A DNA stretch of 64,000 nucleotides, taken from assembly GCF_028769735.1 (NCBI RefSeq), contig NC_088172.1, forward strand, positions 35,578,897 to 35,642,896. The letters run 5' to 3'. Shown here one piece after another: positions 39,153-55,379 of this stretch. The notes beneath the pieces were generated by a model. That model saw nothing but the letters and a program-made list of their open reading frames with translations, made no database searches and was not told the origin of the DNA. Source of the stretch: Zonotrichia leucophrys gambelii (lineage: Eukaryota > Chordata > Aves > Passeriformes > Passerellidae). Position numbers and translations under genes: made by a program. The stretch's first letter is position 1, and each line of letters opens with the position of its first letter.

Positions 39153-39195
39153 AAAAAAAAAAAAAAAAAGAAAAAAGAAAAAAAAAAAAAGAAAT
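39153..39195 (+). repeat. A-rich tract
   Basis: Poly-A with scattered G, about 170 bp before the CR1 fragment at 39370. The relation to that CR1 is unclear, because CR1 does not end in poly-A. Confidence 0.9.
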
Positions 39196-39369
39196 TACTG
39201 TCTGGTCCCAGCTAATCATTTAATCTGCCTTGGGAATCCCTGGGGAGAGACAGAACATCCTACATGTCCAAGCACACAGAACTGGTTGGGTTGTGCCTGA
39301 GACAGGCTCCAGGTAACTGGATGTATAATCTTCAGGGTCCAGGAAGGAAACTGAAGATCACAGGGGTTC

Positions 39370-39568
39370 TTCCCCAGAGGGTGGTTGAGCACTGGAACGG
39401 GCTTCCCAGGGCAGTGGTCACAGCACCAAGCCTGACAGAGCTGAGGAAATGTTCAGACAATGCTCTCAGGCCCATGATGTGGTTCTTGGGGCTGTCCTGT
39501 GCAGGTTCAGGAGTTAGACTCAATGGTCTATGTGGATCCCTTCCAACTCAGGCTATTCTATGACCTGT
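39370..39568 (+). mobile_element. CR1 LINE fragment, 3' end, sense orientation
   Basis: GGGTGGTTGAGCACTGGAAC, GGGCTTCCCAGGGCAGTGGT, GACAATGCTCTCAGGC, a TTAGACTCAATGG block and TCCCTTCCAACTCAGGCTAT followed by TCTATGACC are typical of the CR1 3' end. It inserted on the + strand, about 170 bp after an A-rich tract. The 99-codon open frame across it is repeat-derived. The start is approximate and could be nearer 39345. Confidence 0.9.
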
Positions 39569-40935
39569 AACATCCTCATCTGATAGTGATTCTCACCAAG
39601 CTTCACTCATTTCCCTTTTACTTTTCCTTTCAGGCCAAAAAAGATTAAAGGACCTATTCCTTACCCTAAGTCCCAAGTAAAAAGCTGTTCTCCAGAGGTG
39701 TGTGCTTGTTTTCACATCACAGGGAATATGATGTAGCTGATTTTTGTATTTGTCAGCTGGGAAATAACTAACCCTCATGCTGAACATCTTGGGATACCTT
39801 GAGGGGTGGATGATGTTCATCCTGGTCTGCCAGGCCAGGGTGTCTGGAGGAGAGGAGAGCAACATCAGCCACGGCAGTGCCAAGTCTGTCTGCTTAACTT
39901 CATCAGCCTGGCCTAATGAGGCTGCTGGGCATGGAGCTGTTACCTCTCTGCAGCTGCTCCAAGCCATGTATCAACAGCACAAGGGTGTATTCAGTAAGTT
40001 TTTGGGGTTCTCTGCAGGCTTTGGGGTTCTCTGTGTGTCTGTGGATGTTGTGATGAGAAGGACTTGTCAAAGGGGCAAAAAATCCTGAGTTCTTGTGTGG
40101 TTCACATGGGAAGAGTTCGCCATGGTAAATTCCTGCCTGTCACTCACAGCTCCTGTTTGGCTTCTAGATCTTCTGCTTCATGATTTAGTTTCTTGTATCT
40201 GTCCCTACTCTACCACTATAAAAATAAGCAAGCGTGGGCAGTGCTGGCGCTTAATGGTTAAAATTTTTGTTTTGCATAACTAGACCATAACCTTGGGAAT
40301 TAATCTCCATACTTATTAAGAGAAGAAGGTAATTGGATTTTCTTCCTGGTAACTTTTCTTGGCTTTCCCACGTTTTCTGTCCCAGTCATGAAAGCATGAG
40401 GCTGTGTGAGCAAGCATTGGTCTCTTGCACGTTCCTCACTAGAATAATTAGTGATGTTTCATCAATTACCCTTTGCAGTTTTATAGAAGGTTAGTTTTCC
40501 CAAGTAAATTGTTTTAAAAGCTATTTGTAAAAATCATTCTTCCATATTGTGTAGCTCATTATATTTTAGCTCTTGCTGCACTCTTTTAAAGCTTTATCTA
40601 CTAGAATTTAAGTAAAGAGTACTTTATTAAAAATGCAGAGAAACCTGAGAGCTTCCATTGTACCATGGGAATCTGCATTAGAGAGGGTCTTTAAGTATCC
40701 AGTCTTCACTGTGCTTGAAATACTGAATAAATAAACTTTGAGAATAAGCTCCTTGTTCATTTTTTATTTCTGATTACAGATTTTTTTTTTTTTAAATACT
40801 CACTATATAATTTCTTTTCCCTTTATTTGATCTACACTATTACATAGTTGTGCTTGGTCCTGTATTTGATCCAAAGCTTGTGGGCTCTTTAGTTTAATTT
40901 GTAATTTGTCCATTAATTAAGAGGGTAAGATGTGG
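39569..40935 (+). other. Intronic sequence, nothing recognised
   Basis: Unique DNA between the CR1 fragment and the MIR-like relic. Open frames of about 100-124 codons on both strands near 39593-40088 overlap each other and have no domain. Confidence 0.55.
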
Positions 40936-41055
40936 TATGATGGCTGAAGCTAGGGGCCAAGAATCAAAACTTCTGAGTTCTTCCTGACTCTGTTTCTGAC
41001 CTGAGGAAAGTACTTACACCTTCTGACCTGTAATGTCTCTGGGACTCTCAATATA
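40936..41055 (+). mobile_element. MIR/CORE-SINE-like relic
   Basis: The order of blocks matches a MIR-type SINE, heavily diverged: a GGCTGAAG...GGGCCAAGAATC segment, TTCCTGACTCTGTTTCTGAC, then GGAAAGTACTTACACCTTCT. It is an old, fixed insertion within the upstream intron. Confidence 0.5.
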
Positions 41056-42515
41056 ATTATATTAAATGCCCCCAAGCAATGATAATTGGAGAAATTGCTC
41101 CACAGAGATGTTCAGTTGCAGGTTTCAGGTCAAGTCCCCTTCAGGTTCAGCCACTACGTAGCTCATGTAATTTTGGGGGGTCTCTTCTGCAGCTCTTTAT
41201 GAAGAAAGTATTCAACCAGTCTCTCACTGAGAATGATTTAGCATCACTAGGGAAGGAGGGGACAGAAAGGACTGGCTTGGTTTCGAAATCTCATTCCAGT
41301 GTGTGTGCGCGCACCTGTCAGGAAGGAAAAATCCCTTGCACTAGGGTAGAGCAGTGGCTGTGATTCCCTGAGGAGAAGAAACATCAGTGCTCATCTTGCT
41401 GAAACTCTGCACCTTAACTGTCCTTGCACTTAATTTTTGCCTAGATCTCTTAATAAAACAAATAGTCAAATGAGGGGAAAAAAACCAAAGAAAATAAAGT
41501 TCATTAGAACAAAGAAGTGAGAGGAATAAACAATCCAGTAGGAAATTCCCAGCACATCCCTTTTTGAAGGTTTCAGGAAATTCCATTTGCTTGAGGAAAT
41601 GCTGAAAATTAGGAGGAGCCCAGAAGAGGGCCTGGCAGGAGACAGCTGAGGTCATTTTTCACTGCCAGGACTGCACTGTGTTGTCTCTTCTTTTACAACT
41701 CATCGGCAGGCATTATTACCTGGTGAAAAAATTTGTTTTGCAACTCATCCTGAGTCCTCATAAATCATTAATGCCTGGCTAAGCACAGTGTGAGCATTAC
41801 AAATTCTCTGAGAATGAGGGCCCATTCTGATACAACCTTGTGTCCAATACTAATGCCTGCTAGTTATTTAGTAATACAAAGGAGCCTGAGCGAGGAAGAT
41901 CGATGAATCAATGCGGTCTCCTGACTTCCTTCTGCTCTCCACCTGCCTCTCCTCTTTCTAGTTCAGATACTGAGCTGCAAAAATTCAGGACAGTTCATAG
42001 TCATCTCTCTGTGGGCACCACTATAGCAATTTAGGGGAACAAGGAGGAAATCACAGCTTGCAAATATCTGTTGGGAGAAGAGGAGCTTTGGTTTCTGATT
42101 AGAACTTATTCTGATTTCTGGGTTTTTGTGAGCCATTATGCTTCACTGCTCCAGACCTGTTTTCTGGTTTGCATCCCTTAATGAATCCATGCAGCATAAA
42201 GCACATTCAAGTGTGTAAAGAGCATAGATGGAAGCTGTGCCCAGGACTGAGTGTAATTAAAGGGTGCTCAGCAAGTCCAAATAATAAGCCCATTACCTGT
42301 GGGAGCAGCTTGGGGAATTAGATGCTCAAACCAGCTCTCACAATAGTGGAAACAGCACAGAGAGCACAGCATCAATAGGTATTGTGGCTGAGCTTTGTGT
42401 CTTGTTTTTCAGTAATCTTGGCCACAGTCAGTAGTTCAGGGATGGTCTGTACTGATCTCCTTACCCTGAGCTCACTTCCTAAAACCCCCAGCCCATTCAA
42501 GAGTACTACTCCTCC
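41056..42515 (+). other. Intronic sequence with short Z-DNA-prone run
   Basis: The only notable item is a 16-bp alternating purine-pyrimidine run, GTGTGTGTGCGCGCAC, at 41299-41314. No exon or repeat is recognised. Confidence 0.55.
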
Positions 42516-42590
42516 TCTCCTCTCCTCTCCTCTCCTCTCCTCTCCTCTCCTCTCCTCTCCTCTCCTCTCCTCTCCTCTCCTCTCCTCTCC
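42516..42590 (+). repeat. (TCTCC)15 microsatellite
   Basis: Fifteen uninterrupted TCTCC units, preceded by a slightly imperfect ACTCCTCC lead-in and followed by CAGGATCC. The perfect array implies recent growth and likely length variation. It is all-pyrimidine on the + strand and GGAGA on the other. The Ser/Pro/Leu-rich open frame running through it is an artefact of the repeat. Confidence 0.98.
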
Positions 42591-45287
<2,697 letters not shown>

Positions 45288-48200
45288 TAGGGCGCATTTG
45301 TGTCGCTTTTTTTTCCTCCCCTCTCTTGCAGGTTTATGAAGATTGAATCTCCTGTCACAGAGCCAGTAGCCATTCTTTCCACCTCCTCTGAATGTATTTC
45401 CAAACTGAGGCTCAGATCCATTTGTTACACATCTGACTCGTACAGTGTAATTATTTCTGATGAGTAGAGGCTGGTTTTGGCCGAAGACAGTGTTCCACCA
45501 CTGAGAGATCTAAGATTTAAACTCCTCTGCTAATGGTGATTCAGTCCACAACTAAAAACTACTGCTGTCAGTGTTTGCAAGGGACTCTGTCACACACGAC
45601 AAAAGTCTGTGCTTCAGGCTGCAGAAAGCCATCAGCATTCAGGTGAACGGTGCTGAGACATCGTGCAAATAAAGCATTTGGAGTACTGTAATCCCTTCAC
45701 CCTGAAATCTTTGTTACATGCTTTTGTGTGGCTTTTATGGGCAAAGGGATTGATATTTTTATTATTTGGGGACTTTTAAAAGAAGAAAAAACTGATTAAT
45801 TTCTCTAGAAAATAATCGGAAATAAGATGATTTTGTGGTCAAAATGTAGCTCGGTCTGCATGTTGGACTAACAGTAGCTTTTTCACACAAACACTTCAGC
45901 TTAGGGTAGGTACAGTATGTACATTTTCTAAACATCATGTCTCCACCTTCGCATTTTCCCCCCTCTGTTTCTAGCTGATTGATTCTAAACAGTGCATGAT
46001 AATCTTTTTTTTCCATTACATTGATTTTTCAATTTGTATGCTTCATATACTTGCATAGGAATAATTTGGTACTCTGGTATTATTAGTAAGTTAGAGTAGC
46101 AAGTAGGGAGAAAAAAAACCACGAGGATAACTTTCATTTTTCTCTCAATCATCAGCAAATTAATGCAGCTGCTGATTTTGCCTTGCAGTATTTTCCTGAG
46201 CAGACTGAGCCTGGACTGTGCTAAAAAATGGGATTAAAGAACATTTTGCTTGCTTCAAATCCTGTATTTAAATTTTGCCAACTAACACAATAGTGACTGT
46301 ATTTTATTTCAGGATGGCATATTGGCTGATATCTCCTTTCAGTGTATTGTGTCCTTTTGCACAAAGCTGGTTCTATAATTATGGATATATATTACATTTC
46401 TATGATATAACTGTACTGACTGCCTTATCAATTATTCATAAAAAATATGTTGGCCTAGGAAGCATGTCTTTTCCCCTCTGTAAATCTAATGATTGCTAGC
46501 AGTAGCTATGCCAGATCTCTCCTGTCCTTTCTCTTCTGTCTGCTCATTATTATTTAATCGTTAAGGCTACAGTATATGCTTTTCAGGGTAATAAGGAGTA
46601 GAGTCTACAGGAAAAGAAAAATTATAGAACCAACTTAGAGAAACAAAATCACTGACTGTCCAAAGACTGTCATTTGGATTTTGTTGTGAAGACATCTGCT
46701 TGTGTGCAGAAGTCACCAGGCAGCATCTATTTCTAGAAGCACACTGACGAATGTTGCTGCTTTTTTATTTAGTTATTAAATGGAGGTGTATGTTAGATTG
46801 AACACTGCTCTGTTATGAACTTAGTGAAAACAATATAAAAATTAAATTCCTAGATTTTGTGAAAGCAAAAGCCTGGTTTTTAGCATGTATTGTCTTTTAG
46901 CTGCCCACATAAGGCTTGCATGCATTACAAGAAAAAAATAGTGGAAGGTTTAGACTGTTTGCTAAACTCACCACTTTTTGCCTTCTTTCACATCATCAGC
47001 AGCAATAAATATTCCAGAGGTCAGTTTGTGTCCACCATCAGGTCTCTCCATCCCAGTTGCTTTCCATCTATAACCTCAGCTGCACACATGTAACCTTGAT
47101 GGAGGCTAATGGAGTTGCACAGGTGTATCCAAGGCAAAAATGCCTTTATTACTGATGATGATGCTTGAATAAGAAAAAATTCAGCTTGATGTCAAGTTGA
47201 ATTTGTAAAACTGTCAAGTGAGAAAACTAAATATTCACCTGTAAACTGAGCAAATGTGTCTTTGCGAGACAGTAAACTCGGGGCTATGGGGTGGAATTTA
47301 TAAAGACTTGCTTTTTGTAGGATATTTGCAGTGTAAAGCCTTGTCTTTTATGAAACCCCATGGAAGTCAAGGGCTCAGATTGCAGGAGGCACTCAATTTT
47401 TTGTGGGATCATGCCCTTAATAATACACAATCATTATAGTTCATAGAGTTAGAATGTTTACAGATACAATACATCTAGAATCCTCTATGATATTTGTTAG
47501 CAGCTCCTTTGAGGCAGCACTTAAAGCTTTATGTGATTTATATTGCACTCCTTGTGTTATTGTAGAAATCAAAACAAGAAATGGCAGTTTTTTTTAAAGA
47601 ATAAAAGAGATCTCTTTATATTAAATAGAATAGAAAGGCCATTTCAATCAGTGCAAGCCAGGGTTAAACCCTAGTGTCATTCCATCCACAGGCACCGATG
47701 TGTCACCAGAAACATCAATGAGAATATGATCTATTCATGAAGGTACTATGTACCTCTATAGAAACATGCAGAAATAGAATCTTTCAGAGTATTTACCTCG
47801 GCTTATTATTTGCCACGGGTTGGTTATTATTAACCTCATATTCTGCCATTGATTCCACTGTGTGTTCAAGTTGGTATCTGATGGTAGAATAGCAAGTAGT
47901 GTCTCAAAAGAATAAAAGAGAAATGTTCAAAATCAAATAAGATCAATTATTTCCTTCTCAAAATAAAACCAAAATACAGATAAAAAACATAATAGAACTA
48001 GAGTTATTGCTCATCTTGAACAACGCTATTTGATGAGAATTAGTCATAGCAGGGAAGAAAATATGTTATTTTTATTTCTCTGATAAAAAGATGATAGCTA
48101 GGTTTGATTGTCCAAAACAATTGTAAAGTTATTTACTAAACAAAATTGGTAATGAGAGTGCATTTTGAAACCCCTTTAGTTTCTCAGAAAATGGCTAATC

Positions 48201-51200
48201 CTGTGCTGAGCATTCTGCTCCTCATCCAGAAAATTCTCCATTCTATGTGATTTATCTTTCAAATATATGAGCCCTTTTGAGCTTAGTTTAGTCCAGTCCT
48301 GAGCCTGAGCTCAGCACCATACCAGGCATCTGTTTTGGAAACAGGTCATCCCTGTCAGTAGCTGCACAGCACTCAAGCCTAAGCCAGAACTTGGTGTTCA
48401 TCTCCCTTCCAACAGCAATTGACCATGGAAAACAATCTCAGCCCTTTTTAGTGCAGAATCATCTGAAAAGGATCATGTGTATTAGGAACAGCAGGTGTGA
48501 AATATTCCTGATACCTGCTCCACATCACTGTGCCCACAAAGGGCAAAAGGTGAGATTCAGGGGAAGGGTGAGGATCCATACAGGACTACTGCAGTATAGG
48601 GCTTCAGGAGAACATGGATGATAAACAGCAACTGGACTGGGGCACAGTCCCCTAAAGTCCATCTTACATATTTTGAGTGCACTGCCAACCACATTGACTC
48701 CAGCCTGTTTGACTTTGCTACTCATGGAATCAGCCATCTCAAAACAAGGGCTTAATTTATGATACAGACAATGAAAAGGAGAACCTTGAAGGCTTCCTGA
48801 AGGATCTTTTTCTCCTAATTTTGATTAATTTTGACTCCTAATTTTGTGTGCAGATCGGGCCCATGGATCAATGAAAGGCGTTAATGTCTTGTGTTAACTC
48901 ACCAACATTTAGGTCCAAGGCTGGTGTCTAAGGCAGGTCGAGTCTAATCTCACCTACTTGACTGTTACTGCAGTCTTCAGAGAGGGACACAGGCTTGTCC
49001 AAGAGACAGGACCTCTCCCCACAAAATAGGTGTCTAAGAGATGAGGTGAAGGAGGAGGCCATCCCCCTTTCCTATAAAAGAGAGGGTGATTTGCATAGAC
49101 AGTGAACTTACAATGGGCGTACCATTGATTCCCTCAGGGGTCCAGCCTAAGCTGGCTGTCTGGGCTTCTCTGCAGCTGGGAGGAAAGATGGGAATGTCTG
49201 TAGGATGATACATCCCATCTCACGATAAATAGCACGATTTGCCTTCTGAAGTGCTTATTTTTCATGACCCAGAGAGAAAGACCAGTCACCCAGCCTGAAT
49301 CATAGTTAACTAAAAGGACGTGAATGATTTCTTATGGCAACTAGTGGTTTTCTTAATGGCACATATTTATGCTTATATCTGTACACAGAAAAAAAAAAAA
49401 GGAACAGATCCAGATCCATCAAAAAACGCATCTCCAAAAATGTGCCTCTTGCAGATCACAGATTTTCTTATTTAAAACATTCTTGATTTGGGGCAGGAAA
49501 GAAATGAGCTCTGTTTTTGTATCTGCCCTAGAAGAAATGGTGGAAGGTCGGTGTAGGTGTATGTAGCAGGAGGAAGGAACGAATGGAAAATCCCACAAAG
49601 AGCCATCTTTTTTATTTCCAGCTGTATTTGGGATAGACAAATGCAGCTGCTGAATAACTGGAATTTCTGATATTTCCGTAACAAAAAAGTGTTTCACCGG
49701 AACATTTTAATTTGCTGCTTTCTTCTTCTTAACCCAGAGTACTGGAATCTCTACCAAATATGACATTATTAAAAGGAAGCAATTGACATAAAAGTCTCTT
49801 CTTGGCCAAAATGCTTGCTTTTATAAGCAAGCTTTTACAAGTAGATTTCTCTCTGGTCAGTCTCTAAAGATACAAGGATCTTGTCCTACAAGCTTTATCT
49901 TTTCAAGATTAGATTTTAATGATGCATTCTAATCTTTAAGTCATCTTGGGTGTCTGATTCCACTGGCTTAGAGTGGAAGTCTTAAGTCTTATGTACAAAG
50001 AGATTCTGTCAAACGAAGCAGTATTTTGGATGCATTGTAATCTGGCCCAGCTATGTTCATCCTTCTTTTCCTACAAAGCAGACCCAGTGACTTCACGGCC
50101 AAATTGCTTTTCCACAATACTCTGCCTTTTTCTCAAGTCTTCAGATTTTTTATTTTCTTTTCCTAAAGTACTCTCTGAGGGCTTGAAGGCAGGGCAGGAG
50201 AAGTAAAGCATTTAGGGTGAGAAGACCAAATTCCTCTTGCTTTACACCTACGCAGAAGACGAAGATGTCATTCTGCATTTTACACCATTGTGTGGAAAGG
50301 AAGCATTTGGATGCACAACAGAGAAACCTGCCACTATCCATCTGAAACAGCCTGACAAAACTGCAAAAGCGTTTAGGTGTCTGGAAAACAGACTGTCTGG
50401 TTTGTGTTTACATTCTAAAAACCCCAAAATGAGAAACAGCAGGATGAAAGAAAAATCTACTCTTAGTGACCTCTTCATGTTTTCCTGCTTATTAAGAGTC
50501 TTGCTTTTAACTCTGGGAGAGGAGCAAGCAGCTTTCCACATCTGCATACTTCAGCTCCATTGTAGAACAGAATGAATGTGGAAACAAACTATAGCACATA
50601 GTTGAAAACAGAGAAATAGGGAGTTAAAGATACAATATTTGTTTCTGATGCCAGGAGAGGTACCTTGTGCCTAGAGAAAGAGCTCCAGGACTTTCTGTTA
50701 AACCTTTTAGACCAGGAGAATGGGAGGTCGCATGGGAGTGCAAAATATCCTTCACCCCTTACTGAAAGGGGGCAGGTGTAAATGGTGCTGTGGACAAGGA
50801 TTTTCTCTTAAATGAGGCAGTGATAATTGCTGTGTGTTGGGCTCAAGATCTTGGCATGGGACAAGCCCCCTGCTCTCAGTGGCCTATTTCCATGAGCGCT
50901 GCACTCGCTCTGCCTGCCCAAGCAGCCGCCTGCCCACCCCTCAGAGCTCCCTGCTGGGCTTCAAATTTCTCAGCTGCCAGACCTTGGGAAATGTGTTTTC
51001 ATCAGGCAAAAATGTATGGTGTTCTACATAAACGAATGGCACTTTACAAATATTCAGTGGTGTTCTGCACTGCCACACAACCCATCCCAGGTGTCACAGC
51101 CTGGCTGTTTCCTGCCCTGCATGCATGGCTGTGGGTTTGGAGGGTGAGTGGCTTGGGCTGGATGCCCCTCTGCAAGGAGGGGCAGAGCAATGTGCCCTGC

Positions 51201-54200
51201 TCTGAAGGGAAGCCCTGGCAAGGAGGACAGAAGGGCTCCTTTTTAAGCCTTGAGATGCAGCACAGAAATTAATCTTCTGCTTGTAAAATTCTGCCCTGTG
51301 ATGGCAGCTGTTGAGGCACCGAGCAGATCCCTGAAGCTCTCACTCCTCTTCCTCGCTGACAGCATCTCTGTTTACTGTAGCTGGGACTTCTTGCTCCCAT
51401 AATTTCTAGACTCAAGCACAAATTCTGCAAATCTTACCCAAGGAATGACAGACTAATCACCTCTCCTGCTCCAGCTCTACCCATCCACGAGCCACCCAGC
51501 TGTCATGCAACATCTCTCAAGATGCCAGTGCAAGTGACCTACCTGTGTTTGCTTACATCTCACAGCCCTGCCTAGGCTTAACTGTTGTTAAAATACTGGG
51601 CTGAAAGAGAACAGTTATCTAAAAATGTGCAGTTCAAGATAAATTAATCAAAGAAAACAAAAAAATCTTCCACAGCATAGTAACAGGAGTCATATTCTTG
51701 AAAACTGTCATTTTGGGGGCATTTCCAAAAGCCAGTCTTGCCCTAAAATGAGGGTAACCAAATCTCCAACTCCAATTTGCTTGTAGGTAGCTCCAGGGAT
51801 CAGTAGTTCACTCCTTTCAATTATATCATCAAGGATGAGCCACTGCTGGATTGGAATAATGAATTTGAATTAATATGACCAGGCTATGATCATATCTGAT
51901 TGTGGTGCCCTCATTTTGCTTGCACAGTGCTGAGCTTCAGTGTCTGAAATACTCACAGCAGTTCTGCAGGGTGGATGGGCTGGGACTGATGGGGTGAGAA
52001 GAGCCACGTGCCCTTTCCTGCCTGTGCTGTGGCCATAGGTGAGGTGCTTCATGTCTTTCATTCATTGATGTCTCTGGATCTATAAATACTGTAGAAAAGC
52101 ACTAGCAACACCCTGTAGCTGAAGGAGAAAGAACCAGTGCCTGACAGAATTAATTCTAATTACTGTAATACTGATTGGGATCCTTGGGCACTGTCATAAT
52201 CATAGTAGTAGTAATAAATAATAATGGTGGTTATCATTATTTTATTATTGTTTTCCCTCTAGACATTGCAATGATGAGAAAGAGTCTTGGATAGACTACC
52301 TAGATAATTACTTGTATAAATTTCACCACATTTCTAAGAAATAGATTTATTAGCTGCATGCCAGCTTTGTGCTAAGCTAGTTTTTGATGGTGTAATAAAT
52401 ATCATTAAAAGAAATCAGATAGGAGTTGAGTAAGGGTTTGAGCTTTAAGGTTGATGAGAATATATTTTTTATTCTGTCAACTTACTTTTAATCTTCCTTC
52501 CTATATAATCCCCCAGAACCTGCTTGCATCTTTTATTTACCTTTAACAAATAGTAGCTCTCACCCAGGTTGTTTTGCCACTGAATTAGGCTGCCAGAGAT
52601 ACTTGCAAACAAGGTAGATCCCACACTATTAATAAGTTGTCCCAGTTTTTTTGTTTCGCCACTACTACCTTGTGAGACACAGTCTATTCTCAGTCCCTAG
52701 GAAGAGTGTAGGTCATGAAACACTGTTCTTCCAAGGGCACTTGCTATTCACTTCTTCATTCACTTGCCAGTTGTTTAGGCCAGCATCTTCAAACTCGTCA
52801 TCTTCTTTCTTAAATCTCAGCAGGGAGCCAGATTTGTGCCTCTGACTGTGATTCCCGACACCGTAGCGTTACAGGCTGCTGCTGATCCTGCCTTTAGAAA
52901 TGGTCCTGGCCAAGCATTTAGATTGTATTCCATCAGTGAATGGCATTAAGGGTATATAGGAAACGTGGCTCTTTTGTTTGCTTTATTTTATTCTGGCCAT
53001 GTTGTCCGTGAACAAAAGCGTTTGCTCTTAATCCCATTGCTCGTCTTGGTTTGTAATGATCATTTCTGTGATGGTGAATTAGCAGGAGCTGCTGGTGCGT
53101 GCCCGAGCTCACAGCCATTAATTTTCCTGATTTTCTTCTGATAGAGCAGGTGCAAACTGGCAGCATTTGACCCTAATAAGTTACACTAGTCTTGCCAGAT
53201 TTTGTTTGCCTGGAACAAGGAACATTATTTGTATCAACATCCTGATAAAAAGTGAGCAAATGGATTTGTTGGGCAGGTAAATTTTCCTGACGAATTTGCA
53301 AGCCTGTGTTTAAACAATGTAATTTATTTAATCTTGTGATTTTACTAGTTCTTTATTGTAATCATACAATAGAACCATTTCAGTACATGTTTTCTTCTCT
53401 CATGAGACAGATGGATAGTGACTGAGGCTCAAAGATAATGTTTATCTACAAGATAGAATAACGAAGGCAGAGATTTGCAAGTTAATACATTCTGAGCTGA
53501 TAAAAAAATTCCAGAAGAGAAGCAATGTTGGGGTGTATTTTTTTTTATCCTGTTTAATAAAACATTCAGTGACTTATGACATACGTATTGCAATGATGTT
53601 GCTCTATAAATGTCCCTTCCTGTCATCATTTACATGACTGATTACCTTGCAGCTGCATAAAGTTGTATCTCTCGGTAAATAACCTATTACCTCAGTATGC
53701 ACATGTTTTTTGCTGCATGTTGGGGAAATATATGTTGTATGTTTGGGCATCTAAGCTTTTATATCTCATGAACCCATAATTACTATAAATCAAGATATTC
53801 AGTACAAAATACAACTTTCTATGTAGCGTGCTGAGTCTGATTTGTACATAGCTGAAGGTTGGCTATAATTTAACAACATTTCTTTTCTGCTTTTTCCAAA
53901 ATACCTAGACATACTGGTTTTGAACCATTAATCAGTCTGAAGATGATAAAAGAATCAAATAGTGGACAGTTAAAATGCAGCATCATTGCACTCTCTTCTT
54001 TGCCTGAAGTTTCAGTGCTTTAAGGATTAAAGTAAAAAGTTAAAGTTCCACAATAAACAAGATGTTCAGTCTAAGTTGTGTCGATTTGAGCAGCAGTTTC
54101 TAATGAGCACACAGCTAACAGACTCTTAAACCTCATGAGAAGCTGTCTACCCCAGTCTGCAGTCCTTTCTTTAGTAATCAAAATAATTTGTCAGAGATAA

Positions 54201-55379
54201 AAAGAAGTAGCTTTTCTTTGGTTAAGTGCTTCATCTTACATGAAAATCTTGGATTTCCTGTTTTCTGGAGTCCTAAATACTGTCCAGGGAACAAAGCAAT
54301 TTAATTTGATTATTTTATTGTCCTGTCTATCTTGGTAGAAAATATGTAGCTCTCTTGTAATGGGAACAATTACTTTAGGGTAAGCATTTATATTCCTGAT
54401 TACAAAAACAAGCCAGCAAGATCAGCATGTTGAGCTAATAGGGTAAATCCTGGGAAGATGTTGGGGTGGAGATACCAAAAGGCAGCTGGGTGATGGGACA
54501 GGCCGTTGCTTTGGTCCATGCAGGGAGGGATCAGCCCCTTCAGTCCAGGGTGGAGCTGGAGCTCCTCCCTGCTGCCAGCAATCCTGCAGCCTCCTGTCAG
54601 CTCATACATTTGCTTTTAGTGGATAAGATTCAGATCCCTAAGTTGTATAAAACCCTGACCCATAGATAGTCAAAGACAACAATTTTTTTTCTTACACTGC
54701 CAGAACGAGTGTGTTCTCCTATTTCTTAAAGATAGATTCTGAGTGAAATATGAACAAAATTGAGGTTGTATATTGGAGGCAGCTCCTTCCTGCTGTCTCC
54801 TGCTGGGAGAAGTAGGTAGTGGCAGTAGGCTCACAGGTGGACCTTGGAGAGGAAAAATGAAACAATTACACACCAAGTCCCACTTGTCCAGGGAAATAAC
54901 AGTTCTAAGTGTGTCTTTATTTTAAATGTTAATCATTTATTTCAGTGCCCTTTTGGAGCACAAAGCTTAAATATACGTCATACCTCTGAGTCTACGGCAT
55001 GGTGAGTCATATGGCATCGAATGTAAATAGGTGTCACAAACTCTGTCAGTCCTCCTGTTCTCAACCAGGCAGCCTGGGTGGAAGCTGAACCAACTGTTCC
55101 TAGGCAGTAATGTACATTTACATAAAATGTTTCACATTTTTCATGTTTATTCTGTGCAGATGGCTCCATTTTGAACATCCAGAATTTGTTTTGACTTTGT
55201 GACTGTAGCTTGTAAACAGAGCGTTGGCTGGCATCTGCACTGGGTATAGGTAGCTTTTTGTATTTGATCTAAAATTGAGTGAAGCTGTAGCCAAACCATT
55301 AGTCAGTCAAAATAATGTTGCAAGCCAGTTAAAGGCAGCATATCCAAACCATGAGGGAAGGCTGAATGAGAGGCGGTAG

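Noticed and set aside
49070..49105. TATAAAAG plus octamer ATTTGCAT as an snRNA or histone-type promoter
   Set aside because: The octamer lies downstream of the TATA-like site, the wrong order, and no gene follows.
50790..51272. 160-codon open frame in a G+C-richer stretch
   Set aside because: Fewer stop codons are expected where G+C rises. The translation is low in charged residues, with no domain and no splice sites.
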